Assembly (NCBI GenBank): GCA_020249465.1
Contig: JADCFP010000117.1
Coordinates: forward strand, 1-61,290
Length of the DNA: 61,290 nt
Source: Roseomonas sp.
Lineage (GTDB): Bacteria > Pseudomonadota > Alphaproteobacteria > Acetobacterales > Acetobacteraceae
Direction: 5' to 3'
The notes beneath the pieces are model-generated. The model searched no databases and was not told the origin of the DNA. It saw only the letters and a list, made by a program, of their open reading frames with translations. This document shows, in pieces, positions 33,314 through 41,076 of this stretch. The translations under genes were made by a program, and so were the position numbers. The stretch's first letter is position 1. The number at the start of each line of letters is the position of its first letter.

Positions 33314-34830
33314 GCGCTGCGGCGCCCCATTCTGCGGATCATCCCCAAGGCATGGGCCTTGTCCTGAGGCGCGGCAATGGACCAGCCGGCGGCGAAAACC
33401 AAGCCGAAAATCAGCGCCGCCAAAAGCGCGGGCCATAGCCAGCCACCGAGGAACACAAGGCCGGCCAAACCAAGTGCCGCTGGCACCATAGGCCAAAGCA
33501 ATTGCCGCATGGTCTCACGCACCGCTGGATAAAGCCGTGCTGCGAACCAGCAGCGGCCCAGACAATCCATCAGGCAGCGCGCTGCCCAAGCAAGTGCCGC
33601 CCCTTCAATGCCAAGCCAGGGCAGCAGGGCCGCGCTCAGCGGCAGGAAAATCGCTGCCAGCGCGAGGGAAAATTTCGCCGTCACATCCGGCCGCCCGATC
33701 GCTTCCAGCAAGACACCGGGGATGAAGGCAAGGCAGGAAAAGAAAATGCCAAAGCCCAGAATGCGCAGCACCGGGCCACCGCTCTGCGCGAATTCGGCAC
33801 CCAACCAAAGCCTTAGGAAAAGCTCTGCTCCGGGGATCAGAATCAGGGATGCCGGCAGGCTGAGCAGCATCACAATCAGCGCCCCGCGCTTGATCAGCAG
33901 GGCAGTATGGTCGGGGAGTTCGCGGAAGGACGAAGCAATCGCCGGCAGCATGGTTTGCGCCACTGCCACCGGAATGATCCAGAGCCGCATGATCAAATCA
34001 AGCGGCGTTGCGTAAAACGCCACGGCTGAAAGTGTCAGCACCGCGCCGACGATGAAGCGATCCGCATAAAGCAGCAGCTGTGTCAGAGCGCCCGAAAGGC
34101 TCATCCACAGGCCCTGGCGCAGTAAGGGGCGCATCTGGCCAAAGCGTGGCGCGCTCAGGCCAAGCCCCGGCACATCGCGATGCGCGATGATGGCATAGGC
34201 GATGCCGCTGAATAGCCGCACAAGAATGACGGCCAGCATCACGCCGATCAGGCTGTTCCAGAAGAACAGCACCAGCAAAGGGCCGAGATAATAAAAGGTA
34301 TTGAGCGGGATATTCACCAGATTGGCGATGCGAAAGCGTTGCCAGGCGGAAAGCACACCCCAAAGCGCGGCATTCAACACCACCAAGGGCGCGCCGGCGG
34401 CCAGCAGTTGAAAGGCGATAATCGCTTCCTGCTGCAATGCTTCCGGCACATTAAGGAAATGTCCAACCAGCCAGGGTACGGTCAGAAAAAGCCCCGCCGC
34501 GATGATGGAAGATACACCAAGCAGGGCAAGCAAAGTCGCGCCAATCATAGCGCGTGCTTCATCAACCGCGCCGGCGCCGAGCTTTTCAGAAACACCGCGC
34601 GTCAGCGCCATGCCAAGGCCAAGATCGAAAACGCCGAAGATGCCGATCAGCGCCAGCGCCAGGGTGAAAAGCCCCCAGCGTTCGACACCAAGGGCCGCAA
34701 CCAGAAACGGCGTGATGACAAGGGCCAGCAACAACGGAAGCCCGCGCCCAAGCCCGTTCCAGAGAATACCTGAAACCAGCCTGCGCCCGCCCGCGCGTTC
34801 TGCGGAAGTAGAGGTTTGCGCCTCAGCCAT
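33310..34830 (-). CDS. Wzx-type polysaccharide flippase (MATE-like superfamily)
   Basis: The 506-residue integral membrane protein has about 12 to 14 predicted helices, beginning with SGILWNGLGRGLPLLLALVITPFLVAAL after a short polar N-terminus. The stretch GLFTLALALIGIFGVFDLGL followed by GMALTRGVSEKLG is typical of oligosaccharide flippases of the polysaccharide biosynthesis protein family. It would move lipid-linked repeat units across the inner membrane. A polymerase gene (Wzy) is not recognisable in the cluster. The downstream GT4 gene overlaps its stop. Confidence 0.88.
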   Translation of the reverse strand: MAEAQTSTSAERAGGRRLVSGILWNGLGRGLPLLLALVITPFLVAALGVERWGLFTLALALIGIFGVFDLGLGMALTRGVSEKLGAGAVDEARAMIGATLLALLGVSSIIAAGLFLTVPWLVGHFLNVPEALQQEAIIAFQLLAAGAPLVVLNAALWGVLSAWQRFRIANLVNIPLNTFYYLGPLLVLFFWNSLIGVMLAVILVRLFSGIAYAIIAHRDVPGLGLSAPRFGQMRPLLRQGLWMSLSGALTQLLLYADRFIVGAVLTLSAVAFYATPLDLIMRLWIIPVAVAQTMLPAIASSFRELPDHTALLIKRGALIVMLLSLPASLILIPGAELFLRLWLGAEFAQSGGPVLRILGFGIFFSCLAFIPGVLLEAIGRPDVTAKFSLALAAIFLPLSAALLPWLGIEGAALAWAARCLMDCLGRCWFAARLYPAVRETMRQLLWPMVPAALGLAGLVFLGGWLWPALLAALIFGLVFAAGWSIAAPQDKAHALGMIRRMGRRSA

Positions 34831-34904
34831 TGGCAGATCCTTCAGCCGGCTGCGCGCTGGAATTTACAGGAAGGGCGCGGCAGCTTGGCCGCGCGCCTTC
34901 AGCT

Positions 34905-35591
34905 TCAATGCGCGCCGCGGCGAGACAATACCGCAACCGGCGTGCGCAACAGAATGGAAAGATCCGCCAGCATGGACGGGCGCGACACATAGGCCACATC
35001 CAGAGCGACGCGCGATTCGTAGGAGGTCTCGCTCCGCCCGCTCACCTGCCAAAGGCCGGTAATACCGGGGCGCACCGCCATGTAATGGGCTGCCGAAGCG
35101 CCGTAATAGCGATCAATCTCGGCTTCCTGCACGGGGCGGGGGCCAACCAGACTCATTTCCCCGCGCAGCACATTGATCAGCTGCGGCAATTCATCAAGGC
35201 TGGTGGAGCGCAGGAAGCGGCCGATCCGCGTGATGCGCGGGTCGTTCTTCAACTTGCGCGTTGCTTCCCATTCAGCGCGCGCTGCCGGATCATTTGCGAG
35301 AAGTGCTTCCAGGCGCGCTTGCGAATCAATCACCATGGAGCGGAACTTCAGGCAGCCGAACAGCTTACCGCTGCGCCCCACGCGCTGATGCGCGAAAAAG
35401 GCCGGGCCGCCATCGGCGCGCACCATCAGGGCGACGATCAGGAAGAAGGGGGAAAGCACCACCAGCCCAAGGCCAGCGCCGATGATATCGAGCGCGCGCT
35501 TGGCGATGGGGAAAAGCGATTTGCGGTCGCGCTCCAGGCCGATGGCCTGTGTCGCGGGCTGCTGGATGGTCTGAACGGGTACGCTGGACAT
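34905..35591 (-). CDS. Initiating sugar-1-phosphate transferase (ExoY/WbaP C-terminal type)
   Basis: The 228-residue protein transfers a sugar phosphate to undecaprenyl phosphate, the first step of repeat-unit synthesis. It has one membrane-associated hairpin (KRALDIIGAGLGLVVLSPFF) and then conserved cytosolic motifs: QRVGRSGKLFGCLKFRSMV, STSLDELPQLINVLRGEMS, LVGPRP and RPGITGLWQVSGRS. It is the short single-domain form, lacking the four extra helices of WbaP. ATG 35591 is chosen, with AGGA 5 bases before it. It is the first gene of the cluster proper. Confidence 0.93.
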   Translation of the reverse strand: MSSVPVQTIQQPATQAIGLERDRKSLFPIAKRALDIIGAGLGLVVLSPFFLIVALMVRADGGPAFFAHQRVGRSGKLFGCLKFRSMVIDSQARLEALLANDPAARAEWEATRKLKNDPRITRIGRFLRSTSLDELPQLINVLRGEMSLVGPRPVQEAEIDRYYGASAAHYMAVRPGITGLWQVSGRSETSYESRVALDVAYVSRPSMLADLSILLRTPVAVLSRRGAH

Positions 35592-35811
35592 GGTGTCCTG
35601 AGCCTTCGAACCAGAAAGAAAGAGGCGATGAAACCTCTCACGGGGGGCACCGGATTCCCGGTATCGACGAAGGGTTAGAGCCCCCAACGGGGGCGGTTTT
35701 GGGCCGTGGTTGCGGCCAGATTGTGGCAAGCGCGGCCTATTTTGCGGCGCTGCGCGCGTGGCTCGAACGGGGTAGCAAAAGTGCCTCTTAAATTATTGAT
35801 ATCGTTATATT
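35592..35811 (-). promoter_or_regulatory. Leader region of the polysaccharide cluster
   Basis: No gene is evident in these 220 bases. A GC-rich hairpin GCCCCC, 3-base loop, GGGGGC lies at 35680-35694. A strongly AT-rich block at 35785-35815, directly after the stop of the membrane-protein gene, could hold a promoter reading toward the sugar transferase. The exact hexamers are not convincing. Confidence 0.35.
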
Positions 35812-37449
35812 TTACCGCTTGGCATACCAGCCGGGCGCCAGTACCCAAAGCCCGTTGAACCCGCCAATCAAATCGCGCCCCGGCTGATGGCTGGCGCCAG
35901 CCAGGGCCAACGCGCCCTCATCGCCCAAAATATAGAGGGTTTGGGGCTCAAATTCGCCCTCCGCCAATTGCTGCGCCAGCTTGGCATTCAGCGCCGCCAC
36001 GCGCTTCGGGTCGAGTCGCGCAAGATAGACCGCATCGGTTTCCAACCCCTTGGTGGCGGCGAAAACCGCAATCTCCTCCCACCACGGCGCCTGATTGCCG
36101 GAAGGAATGATGCGGATGCGGGTGTAATGCCGCGCGGCCTCAGCCCAGAAGGGATCGGCAAGGCGCAAGGGCACGGTGGCGGCGGTGGGCGGGAAAAAGT
36201 GATGCAGCCGGGCAAAGCCGGGCCGCATATCCACCACTTGGATCAGCACAAGCGCGGTCAGCACAAACCCGGCAAGCCGCCCGCCAAGCCAGCGGATCAG
36301 CAGAAAAGCCGCCGTGATCAGCGCCGCATAGCCGGCTGGCCAGATGAAGCGTTCTGATGCGCGCAAGGCATCCGCATAGCGCAAAATCCATTGCGGTAGC
36401 TCGATAATCGTGAAACTCACGCCGGCGATTGAGACATTGGGTGAGATGGCGAATAGCGCCATGGCCACCAACACCAGGATCAGCGGCCAGAAGCGCTTTT
36501 CGGGCCGGGTTGGGTTTTTCGCCCAGGCGATCAGCCCGAGCAGCACCAGCAAAAGCGCGCCGAGGCCGGCATAGGAATGGCCGACTTCCAGATGATTCGG
36601 CCCCGGCAAATCGGGCAGAAAGGCACCCCATGGCGAGGGATCAAACGGCGCCAGCAAATCCATTTGCATCTGCCCATAACCGCCCCAGCTGCCGCCAAAG
36701 CCGCCGCCCAGCATGAACATGCCGCCCGCCCAAAGTGCGGCACCCACGAGCGCGAAGATGATGATGATTTCAGCGAAAAGCCCGCTCCGCTTGGCGCCAT
36801 CCAGCCAGCGCGCCAGCACATCCGCGGTCCAAAGCGCCGCCACCATGGGCAGCAGATAGGCATGGATCAGCGCGGTCGCGACCAGCAGCGCCGCCCAGGC
36901 CGCCCAACGTCCTTTTTCAGTGCGCGTCAGGCAAAGCCAGAACCCCATCAGCAGCAGGAAATGCGCCGAAAGCGCGAAATGCCCGCCCATGCGCGCAAGC
37001 ATCGTTGGTTGCAGCACAAACAAGGCCGCACCCGCGACGCGCGCCAAGGGATCATCGGTCGCAAGGCCAATGATGCGCCACGCCATGAAGGCTTGCAGCG
37101 CAGCACAGCCATAAATCCAAAGCCCCCAATATTGCGACACCTCGATCACCGGGCTGATCGCCTTGAAGAAAAACGCCAGCAGTGGAATCGCATCCGCGTA
37201 GTAGATGGAGGAACTGACCTCCAGTCCCCAAAGCGGGTTGAGGCCGGGCGGCCAGGACCAGGGCGCGCGGCGAAAGAAATTCCAGCCGAGCCAATACTGC
37301 ACCGGGTCGGGGCCGATCATGCCGCTCAACATCCACCCCGTATTCCAAGGGGGCAGGATATGCAGCCCGAAAGCATAGGCGATCACCGCCCAGCCGATCA
37401 GGACCGAAGCCGCGGCCCCGGCCCAAACATGCCAAGGCTTGCGCGTCAC
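35812..37449 (-). CDS. DUF6311-type polytopic membrane protein
   Basis: The 545-residue protein has about ten membrane helices in its first 410 residues and a soluble C-terminal part (about 430-545) with WWEEIAVFAATKGLETDAVY. The N-terminus with MIGPDPVQYWLGWNFFRRAPW and the acidic residues facing outside resemble DUF6311 proteins and GT-C type glycosyltransferases acting on lipid-linked sugars at the outer membrane face. It begins with GTG overlapping the GtrB-like stop (GTGA), a pairing typical of a donor-making GT2 with a GT-C acceptor enzyme. Function is inferred only. Confidence 0.75.
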   Translation of the reverse strand: MTRKPWHVWAGAAASVLIGWAVIAYAFGLHILPPWNTGWMLSGMIGPDPVQYWLGWNFFRRAPWSWPPGLNPLWGLEVSSSIYYADAIPLLAFFFKAISPVIEVSQYWGLWIYGCAALQAFMAWRIIGLATDDPLARVAGAALFVLQPTMLARMGGHFALSAHFLLLMGFWLCLTRTEKGRWAAWAALLVATALIHAYLLPMVAALWTADVLARWLDGAKRSGLFAEIIIIFALVGAALWAGGMFMLGGGFGGSWGGYGQMQMDLLAPFDPSPWGAFLPDLPGPNHLEVGHSYAGLGALLLVLLGLIAWAKNPTRPEKRFWPLILVLVAMALFAISPNVSIAGVSFTIIELPQWILRYADALRASERFIWPAGYAALITAAFLLIRWLGGRLAGFVLTALVLIQVVDMRPGFARLHHFFPPTAATVPLRLADPFWAEAARHYTRIRIIPSGNQAPWWEEIAVFAATKGLETDAVYLARLDPKRVAALNAKLAQQLAEGEFEPQTLYILGDEGALALAGASHQPGRDLIGGFNGLWVLAPGWYAKR

Positions 37450-38399
37450 GCCTTATCGCCCGGCAGATAGCGTTCCACCAGGTAAAGCGGCCGGCCCTTG
37501 GTTTCGTTGAAGATGCGCCCGAGATATTCGCCAATGATACCAAGCATCATCATCTGCACGCCGCCGAGGAACAGTGTGACGGCCAAAAGGCTTGGATAGC
37601 CGGCGACAGGATTGCCGAAGAAAATGGTGCGGAAGATCAACTGCGCCAGATAAAGCAAGGCGCCAATCGCCGTGATCAGCCCGATATAGGTTGCGATTTT
37701 CAGCGGTGCGACGGTGAAGGAAGTGATGCCCTCCAGAGAAAAATTCCAAAGCTTCCAGTAATTCCACTTGGTGGTGCCGGCAGCACGTGGCGCGCGATCA
37801 TACCGCACGGCAATGGCAGGAAAGCCGATCCAGGCAAACAGCCCCTTCATGAAGCGATGCTGTTCGCGGAGTTTCAGCAGCGCATCCAGGGCGCGGCGGC
37901 TCATCAGCCGGAAATCACCGGTATCGGGGGGCAGATGCACCTTGCCGCTGATGCGCTGCATCAGCCGATAAAACGCTGCTGCGGTCGCCTTTTTCAGCCA
38001 GGTCTCGCCTGCGCGTGTATTTCGCTGCGCATAGGCAACATCAAAGCCCTGGCGCCAGGCGGCGATCAGGTCTGGGATTACCTCCGGCGGGTCTTGCAGA
38101 TCGGCGTCAATCACCACCACGGCCTCTGCCCCGCGGGCGTGATCAAGGCCGGCGGTGAGCGCAATCTCCTTGCCGAAATTGCGGCTGAGGTTGAGCACTG
38201 AGGCACGCTGATCCTGCGCCTGAAGGCAAAGCATAACGGCAAGTGTGCCATCCTTCGATCCGTCATTCACATAGACCACTTCCCAGGTGAGGCCGATCCC
38301 CGTCAGCGCCGCTGCCAGCCGCGCATGGAATTGGGGCAGCACCTCCTCCTCGTTGTAGGCGGGGACGACGATGGAAAGTGCGGGCAGGTCCTGGGACAA
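37446..38399 (-). CDS. GtrB-like polyprenyl-phosphate glycosyltransferase
   Basis: The 317-residue enzyme has a family 2 domain (LSIVVPAYNEEEVLPQFH, YVNDGSKDGT, VVVIDADLQDPPEVI, DTGDFRLMSRRA) followed by two membrane helices (ATYIGLITAIGALLYLAQLI and a second near 270-295 with LFLGGVQMMMLGIIGEYLG). This is the architecture of GtrB or ArnC, which make undecaprenyl-phosphate sugars as donors for periplasmic transfer. The start is TTG at 38399 with GAGG about 9 bases upstream. The overlapping DUF6311 gene would be the consumer of its product. Confidence 0.9.
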   Translation of the reverse strand: MSQDLPALSIVVPAYNEEEVLPQFHARLAAALTGIGLTWEVVYVNDGSKDGTLAVMLCLQAQDQRASVLNLSRNFGKEIALTAGLDHARGAEAVVVIDADLQDPPEVIPDLIAAWRQGFDVAYAQRNTRAGETWLKKATAAAFYRLMQRISGKVHLPPDTGDFRLMSRRALDALLKLREQHRFMKGLFAWIGFPAIAVRYDRAPRAAGTTKWNYWKLWNFSLEGITSFTVAPLKIATYIGLITAIGALLYLAQLIFRTIFFGNPVAGYPSLLAVTLFLGGVQMMMLGIIGEYLGRIFNETKGRPLYLVERYLPGDKA

Positions 38400-38556
38400 A
38401 GGCTGGGCCTCACGAGGGTTTCGGAAGACGGGTTAACAACCGAGATAGGGCGAAAACATGGCCCCGGCTCGCGCTCACATGGGGTTTTGCCGTGGTTTTG
38501 CATCCCGCGCCGGAATCCTGGATGGTGCAGCCAGAACGAGAGGAGCTTTCCCCCGC

Positions 38557-39987
38557 ATGCCGGCCCCGCGCAACCTGACCGAGCTTGAAGCCGATATCAG
38601 CCGCGACCTGGAATTGGTGGCCCATCCGCGCGCTGCCTGGCTTGAGGCCAAAACCAGCGGCGGTGCGCCGGTGCTGGATTGTCTGATCATCGGCGCGGGA
38701 CAATGCGGCCTCGCGGTGGCCCATGCGCTGAAGCGCGATAAGGTAGCCAATATCCTGCTGATTGATCGCGCGCCGGAGGGCAAGGAAGGCCCCTGGGTCA
38801 CCTATGCCCGCATGCCGACCCTGCGATCCTGGAAGGATCAAAACGGGCCGGATTTGGGCATTCCATCGCTGACCTATCAGGCGTGGCATGAGGCACAATT
38901 CGGCGCGGCGCATTTCGCTGCCATGCGCATGATCCCACGCGAAGCCTGGCAGGATTACTTGAATTGGCTGCGCCGCGTATTGGCCTTGCCGGTGCAAAAC
39001 GGCGTGGAGGCCGGGCGCATTTCGCCCGCGCGCACGGATGATGGGCTGCCCTGTCTTCGCGTGGAAAGCTCGGCTGGGCCGTATCTGGCGCGCAAGGTGG
39101 TGCTGGCGACCGGGCAGGAAGGCGTCGGCGAATGGTGGATGCCCGATTTCCTGCGCGCCTTGCCGGAGGATAAGCGCGCCCATAGCGCGGATGCGATTGA
39201 TTTCGCCGCCCTCAAGGGCCGCGTGGTGGCGGTGCTGGGCGCTGGCGCCTCGGCCTTTGACAATGCGGCCATGGCGCTGGAGGCAGGAGCGTCTGAGGTG
39301 CATCTGTTCTGCCGTCGGGCTGATCCCATGATCATCCAGCCCTATCGCTGGCTGACCTTTGCCGGCTTCATGCGTCACATCTTTGAAATGCCCGATGAAT
39401 GGCGCTGGCGTTTCATGTCCTACATTCTTGGCCTGCGGGAAGGCTTTCCGGCGGATACCTATGCGCGGGTCAATGCATTCCCGAATTTCACCATGCATGT
39501 CGGTCGGCCCTGGACCGGGGCGCGGGTTGTGGATGGGCGCGTGGAACTGGCGACGGCGCGCGGCGCCTTCCAGGCCGATTACGCGATCTGCGGCACGGGT
39601 GTGCGCATGGACCCCGCGCTGATCCCGGCACTTGGCGATTGCGCGAATAACATTGCGCTCTGGGCGGATCGTTATACGCCACCGCCCGAGGAAGCGAGCG
39701 AAAGGCTTGGCGAATTCCCCTATCTGGCACCGGATTATGCCTTTTTGGAAAAGCGGGAAGGTGAGACGCCCTGGCTTCGCGATATCCATTTGTTTGGCAT
39801 TGGGACCACCATGTCGTTCGGCCCGGCGGGGTCTTCCATCAATGCCATGACCATGGCCGCTCCGCGCCTGGCCGCGGGGGTGACGCGCGGCTTGTTCGAA
39901 GCTGACCTGCCGCGGCTTTATCGCGATTTGCGCAGCTACGACATTCCGCAAGTGGTGCTCGACCCAAGCCGTATCGCGGCTGAGTGA
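38557..39987 (+). CDS. FAD/NAD(P)-dependent monooxygenase-like oxidoreductase
   Basis: The 476-residue protein has two Rossmann sites: the FAD site LIIGAGQCGLAVAHALK near residue 45 and a second one AVLGAGASAFDNAAMALE near 230. It resembles SidA/FMO-type and cyclohexanone monooxygenase-like flavoproteins. Features include GPWVTYARMPTLRSWKDQNG and GTTMSFGPAGSSINAMTMAA. The start at 38557 has GAGGAG 11 bases upstream; longer upstream reading is not protein-like. It is divergent from the polysaccharide cluster and followed by a bidirectional terminator. Substrate unknown. Confidence 0.85.
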   Translation: MPAPRNLTELEADISRDLELVAHPRAAWLEAKTSGGAPVLDCLIIGAGQCGLAVAHALKRDKVANILLIDRAPEGKEGPWVTYARMPTLRSWKDQNGPDLGIPSLTYQAWHEAQFGAAHFAAMRMIPREAWQDYLNWLRRVLALPVQNGVEAGRISPARTDDGLPCLRVESSAGPYLARKVVLATGQEGVGEWWMPDFLRALPEDKRAHSADAIDFAALKGRVVAVLGAGASAFDNAAMALEAGASEVHLFCRRADPMIIQPYRWLTFAGFMRHIFEMPDEWRWRFMSYILGLREGFPADTYARVNAFPNFTMHVGRPWTGARVVDGRVELATARGAFQADYAICGTGVRMDPALIPALGDCANNIALWADRYTPPPEEASERLGEFPYLAPDYAFLEKREGETPWLRDIHLFGIGTTMSFGPAGSSINAMTMAAPRLAAGVTRGLFEADLPRLYRDLRSYDIPQVVLDPSRIAAE

Positions 39988-40002
39988 CTGAAGGAGCGCA
40001 TG

Positions 40003-40036
40003 AAAAACCCGCCCAGGCCTATGACCGGGGCGGTTT
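40003..40036 (-). terminator. Bidirectional Rho-independent terminator
   Basis: Between the convergent monooxygenase and porin genes lies CCGCCC (40009-40014), a 13-base loop and GGGCGG (40028-40033). On the minus strand it is followed by GTTTTT, and on the plus strand by TTTG. It should end the porin transcript and probably the monooxygenase transcript too. Confidence 0.75.
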
Positions 40037-40065
40037 GTCGAGTGGCTTTCCGAAACTCAGGCGTT

Positions 40066-40803
40066 TCAGAATTTCCAGGTTAGGCCAGCCATGAAGCGAT
40101 TGTCGCAGATTTTCAGATCAAGGCACTCCTTCTGGCTGATATCGGTGCCGTAATAGCCAACACTGACCGAAAAGCCCGCGGCAATGTCACGTTGCAGGAA
40201 GATGCCATAGGCAAGGTAGTCCGGCGCACCGAAGCGGTTATTGCGTTCGATCCACTGATGACCAAGCCGTCCAGATAGCGTGACATCAAACACCGGCGTC
40301 TTCCAATCAAAGCCGCCTTCAAGCCACACGCCCGTGCCGGAGCTACCGAAGAAATCCGGCGAATAGGCCGCGGTGCCGAGCAACGTCACGGCATCAATTT
40401 CATAGGAAAGCTTCATCACGCTTTCGGCAAAGGCGAGATCATATTGCCCAGGGCCGGCCGTGTAGCCGGGGTAGGAATAATAGACACCACCGATATCAAC
40501 CTTGAGGCCGCTCAGTTCAAAGCGAAAGCCCACAAGCCCATCCACTTCCTGACGCGCATCGGTGCCGACAAACGTCACATTGCTGACGAAGCCACCAACG
40601 TAGAAGCCGCTTTCATGTGAAAGCTCCAGATTGCCCTGCACAGCAGGGCGATTGCGCGTCTGGCTGATGTTGCGGAACATGTAATCGGTCTGCCCAACGG
40701 CGGAACCAGTGACCGAGAAGCCATTGCCCAATTCGACTTGAGCCAAGGCAGGGGTTGAAACCAGGCCAAGCGCAAAACCAAGCGCCATGAGTTTTTTCAT
40801 CAT
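40066..40803 (-). CDS. TorF family putative outer-membrane porin
   Basis: The 245-residue protein has a signal peptide (MMKKLMALGFALGLVSTPAL, cleavage after LAQ) and a beta-barrel-like body with alternating polar and aromatic residues, ending in aromatic phenylalanine (LTWKF), the usual outer-membrane barrel end. Stretches such as QTDYMFRNISQTRNRPAVQG and GFYVGGFVSNVTF match the TorF (CHP02001) group. A GGGAAA ribosome site lies 7 bases before the ATG at 40803. It has an AT-rich leader of more than 200 bases and its own terminator, so it is a single transcription unit. The transported solute is unknown. Confidence 0.85.
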   Translation of the reverse strand: MMKKLMALGFALGLVSTPALAQVELGNGFSVTGSAVGQTDYMFRNISQTRNRPAVQGNLELSHESGFYVGGFVSNVTFVGTDARQEVDGLVGFRFELSGLKVDIGGVYYSYPGYTAGPGQYDLAFAESVMKLSYEIDAVTLLGTAAYSPDFFGSSGTGVWLEGGFDWKTPVFDVTLSGRLGHQWIERNNRFGAPDYLAYGIFLQRDIAAGFSVSVGYYGTDISQKECLDLKICDNRFMAGLTWKF

Positions 40804-41034
40804 CCGAAACTTTCCCTTCGCAAAAGGTTGCACTGATGACTGAGAGATTTCGTCTTCAGTGTGTTGCGGATTTCAGTTTAAGGGAGAATGTTTTTCGAGC
40901 ATTTAACGCTGAACAGACAAATTGTGCCCACGAAACATGCAGCGATTGAAATTCAGATAAGAAACGGGGCAGCGATCATGATTTCGACTGAGTGCATGTC
41001 ATAAAAATTACAGAAAATACATTTTATCATTGAA
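40804..41034 (-). promoter_or_regulatory. AT-rich leader and promoter region of the porin gene
   Basis: These 231 bases are clearly richer in A and T than the surrounding genes and hold no credible gene. They lie between the TPP-enzyme terminator and the porin start, so they must contain the porin promoter. Runs such as AAAAATTACAG and TTTTATCATTG are visible, but I could not fix -35 and -10 boxes with confidence. Confidence 0.4.
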
Positions 41035-41067
41035 ATCGGATCCGCATTGCATTGATGCGGATCCGAT
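41035..41067 (-). terminator. Long perfect hairpin terminating the TPP-enzyme operon
   Basis: Perfect 13-base arms (41035-41047 and 41055-41067, core GGATCCGCAT) enclose a 7-base loop, 9 bases after the TPP-enzyme stop. On the minus strand the hairpin is followed by TTTCAATG. The position and stability fit a transcription terminator, although the U tract is short. Confidence 0.7.
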
Positions 41068-41076
41068 CACGCAAAG

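Noticed and set aside
35592-35729. Extension of the sugar transferase by 46 residues
   Set aside because: The extra residues are not conserved-looking, and family members start close to the membrane hairpin. AGGA before ATG 35591 supports the shorter form.
38410-39951. 513-codon minus-strand frame opposite the FAD monooxygenase
   Set aside because: The plus strand has both nucleotide-binding motifs of a flavoprotein. The opposite frame is a high-GC shadow.
40895-40925. Sigma-54-like promoter before the porin gene
   Set aside because: The GGGCAC stretch is present, but the GC pair at the required spacing is missing.
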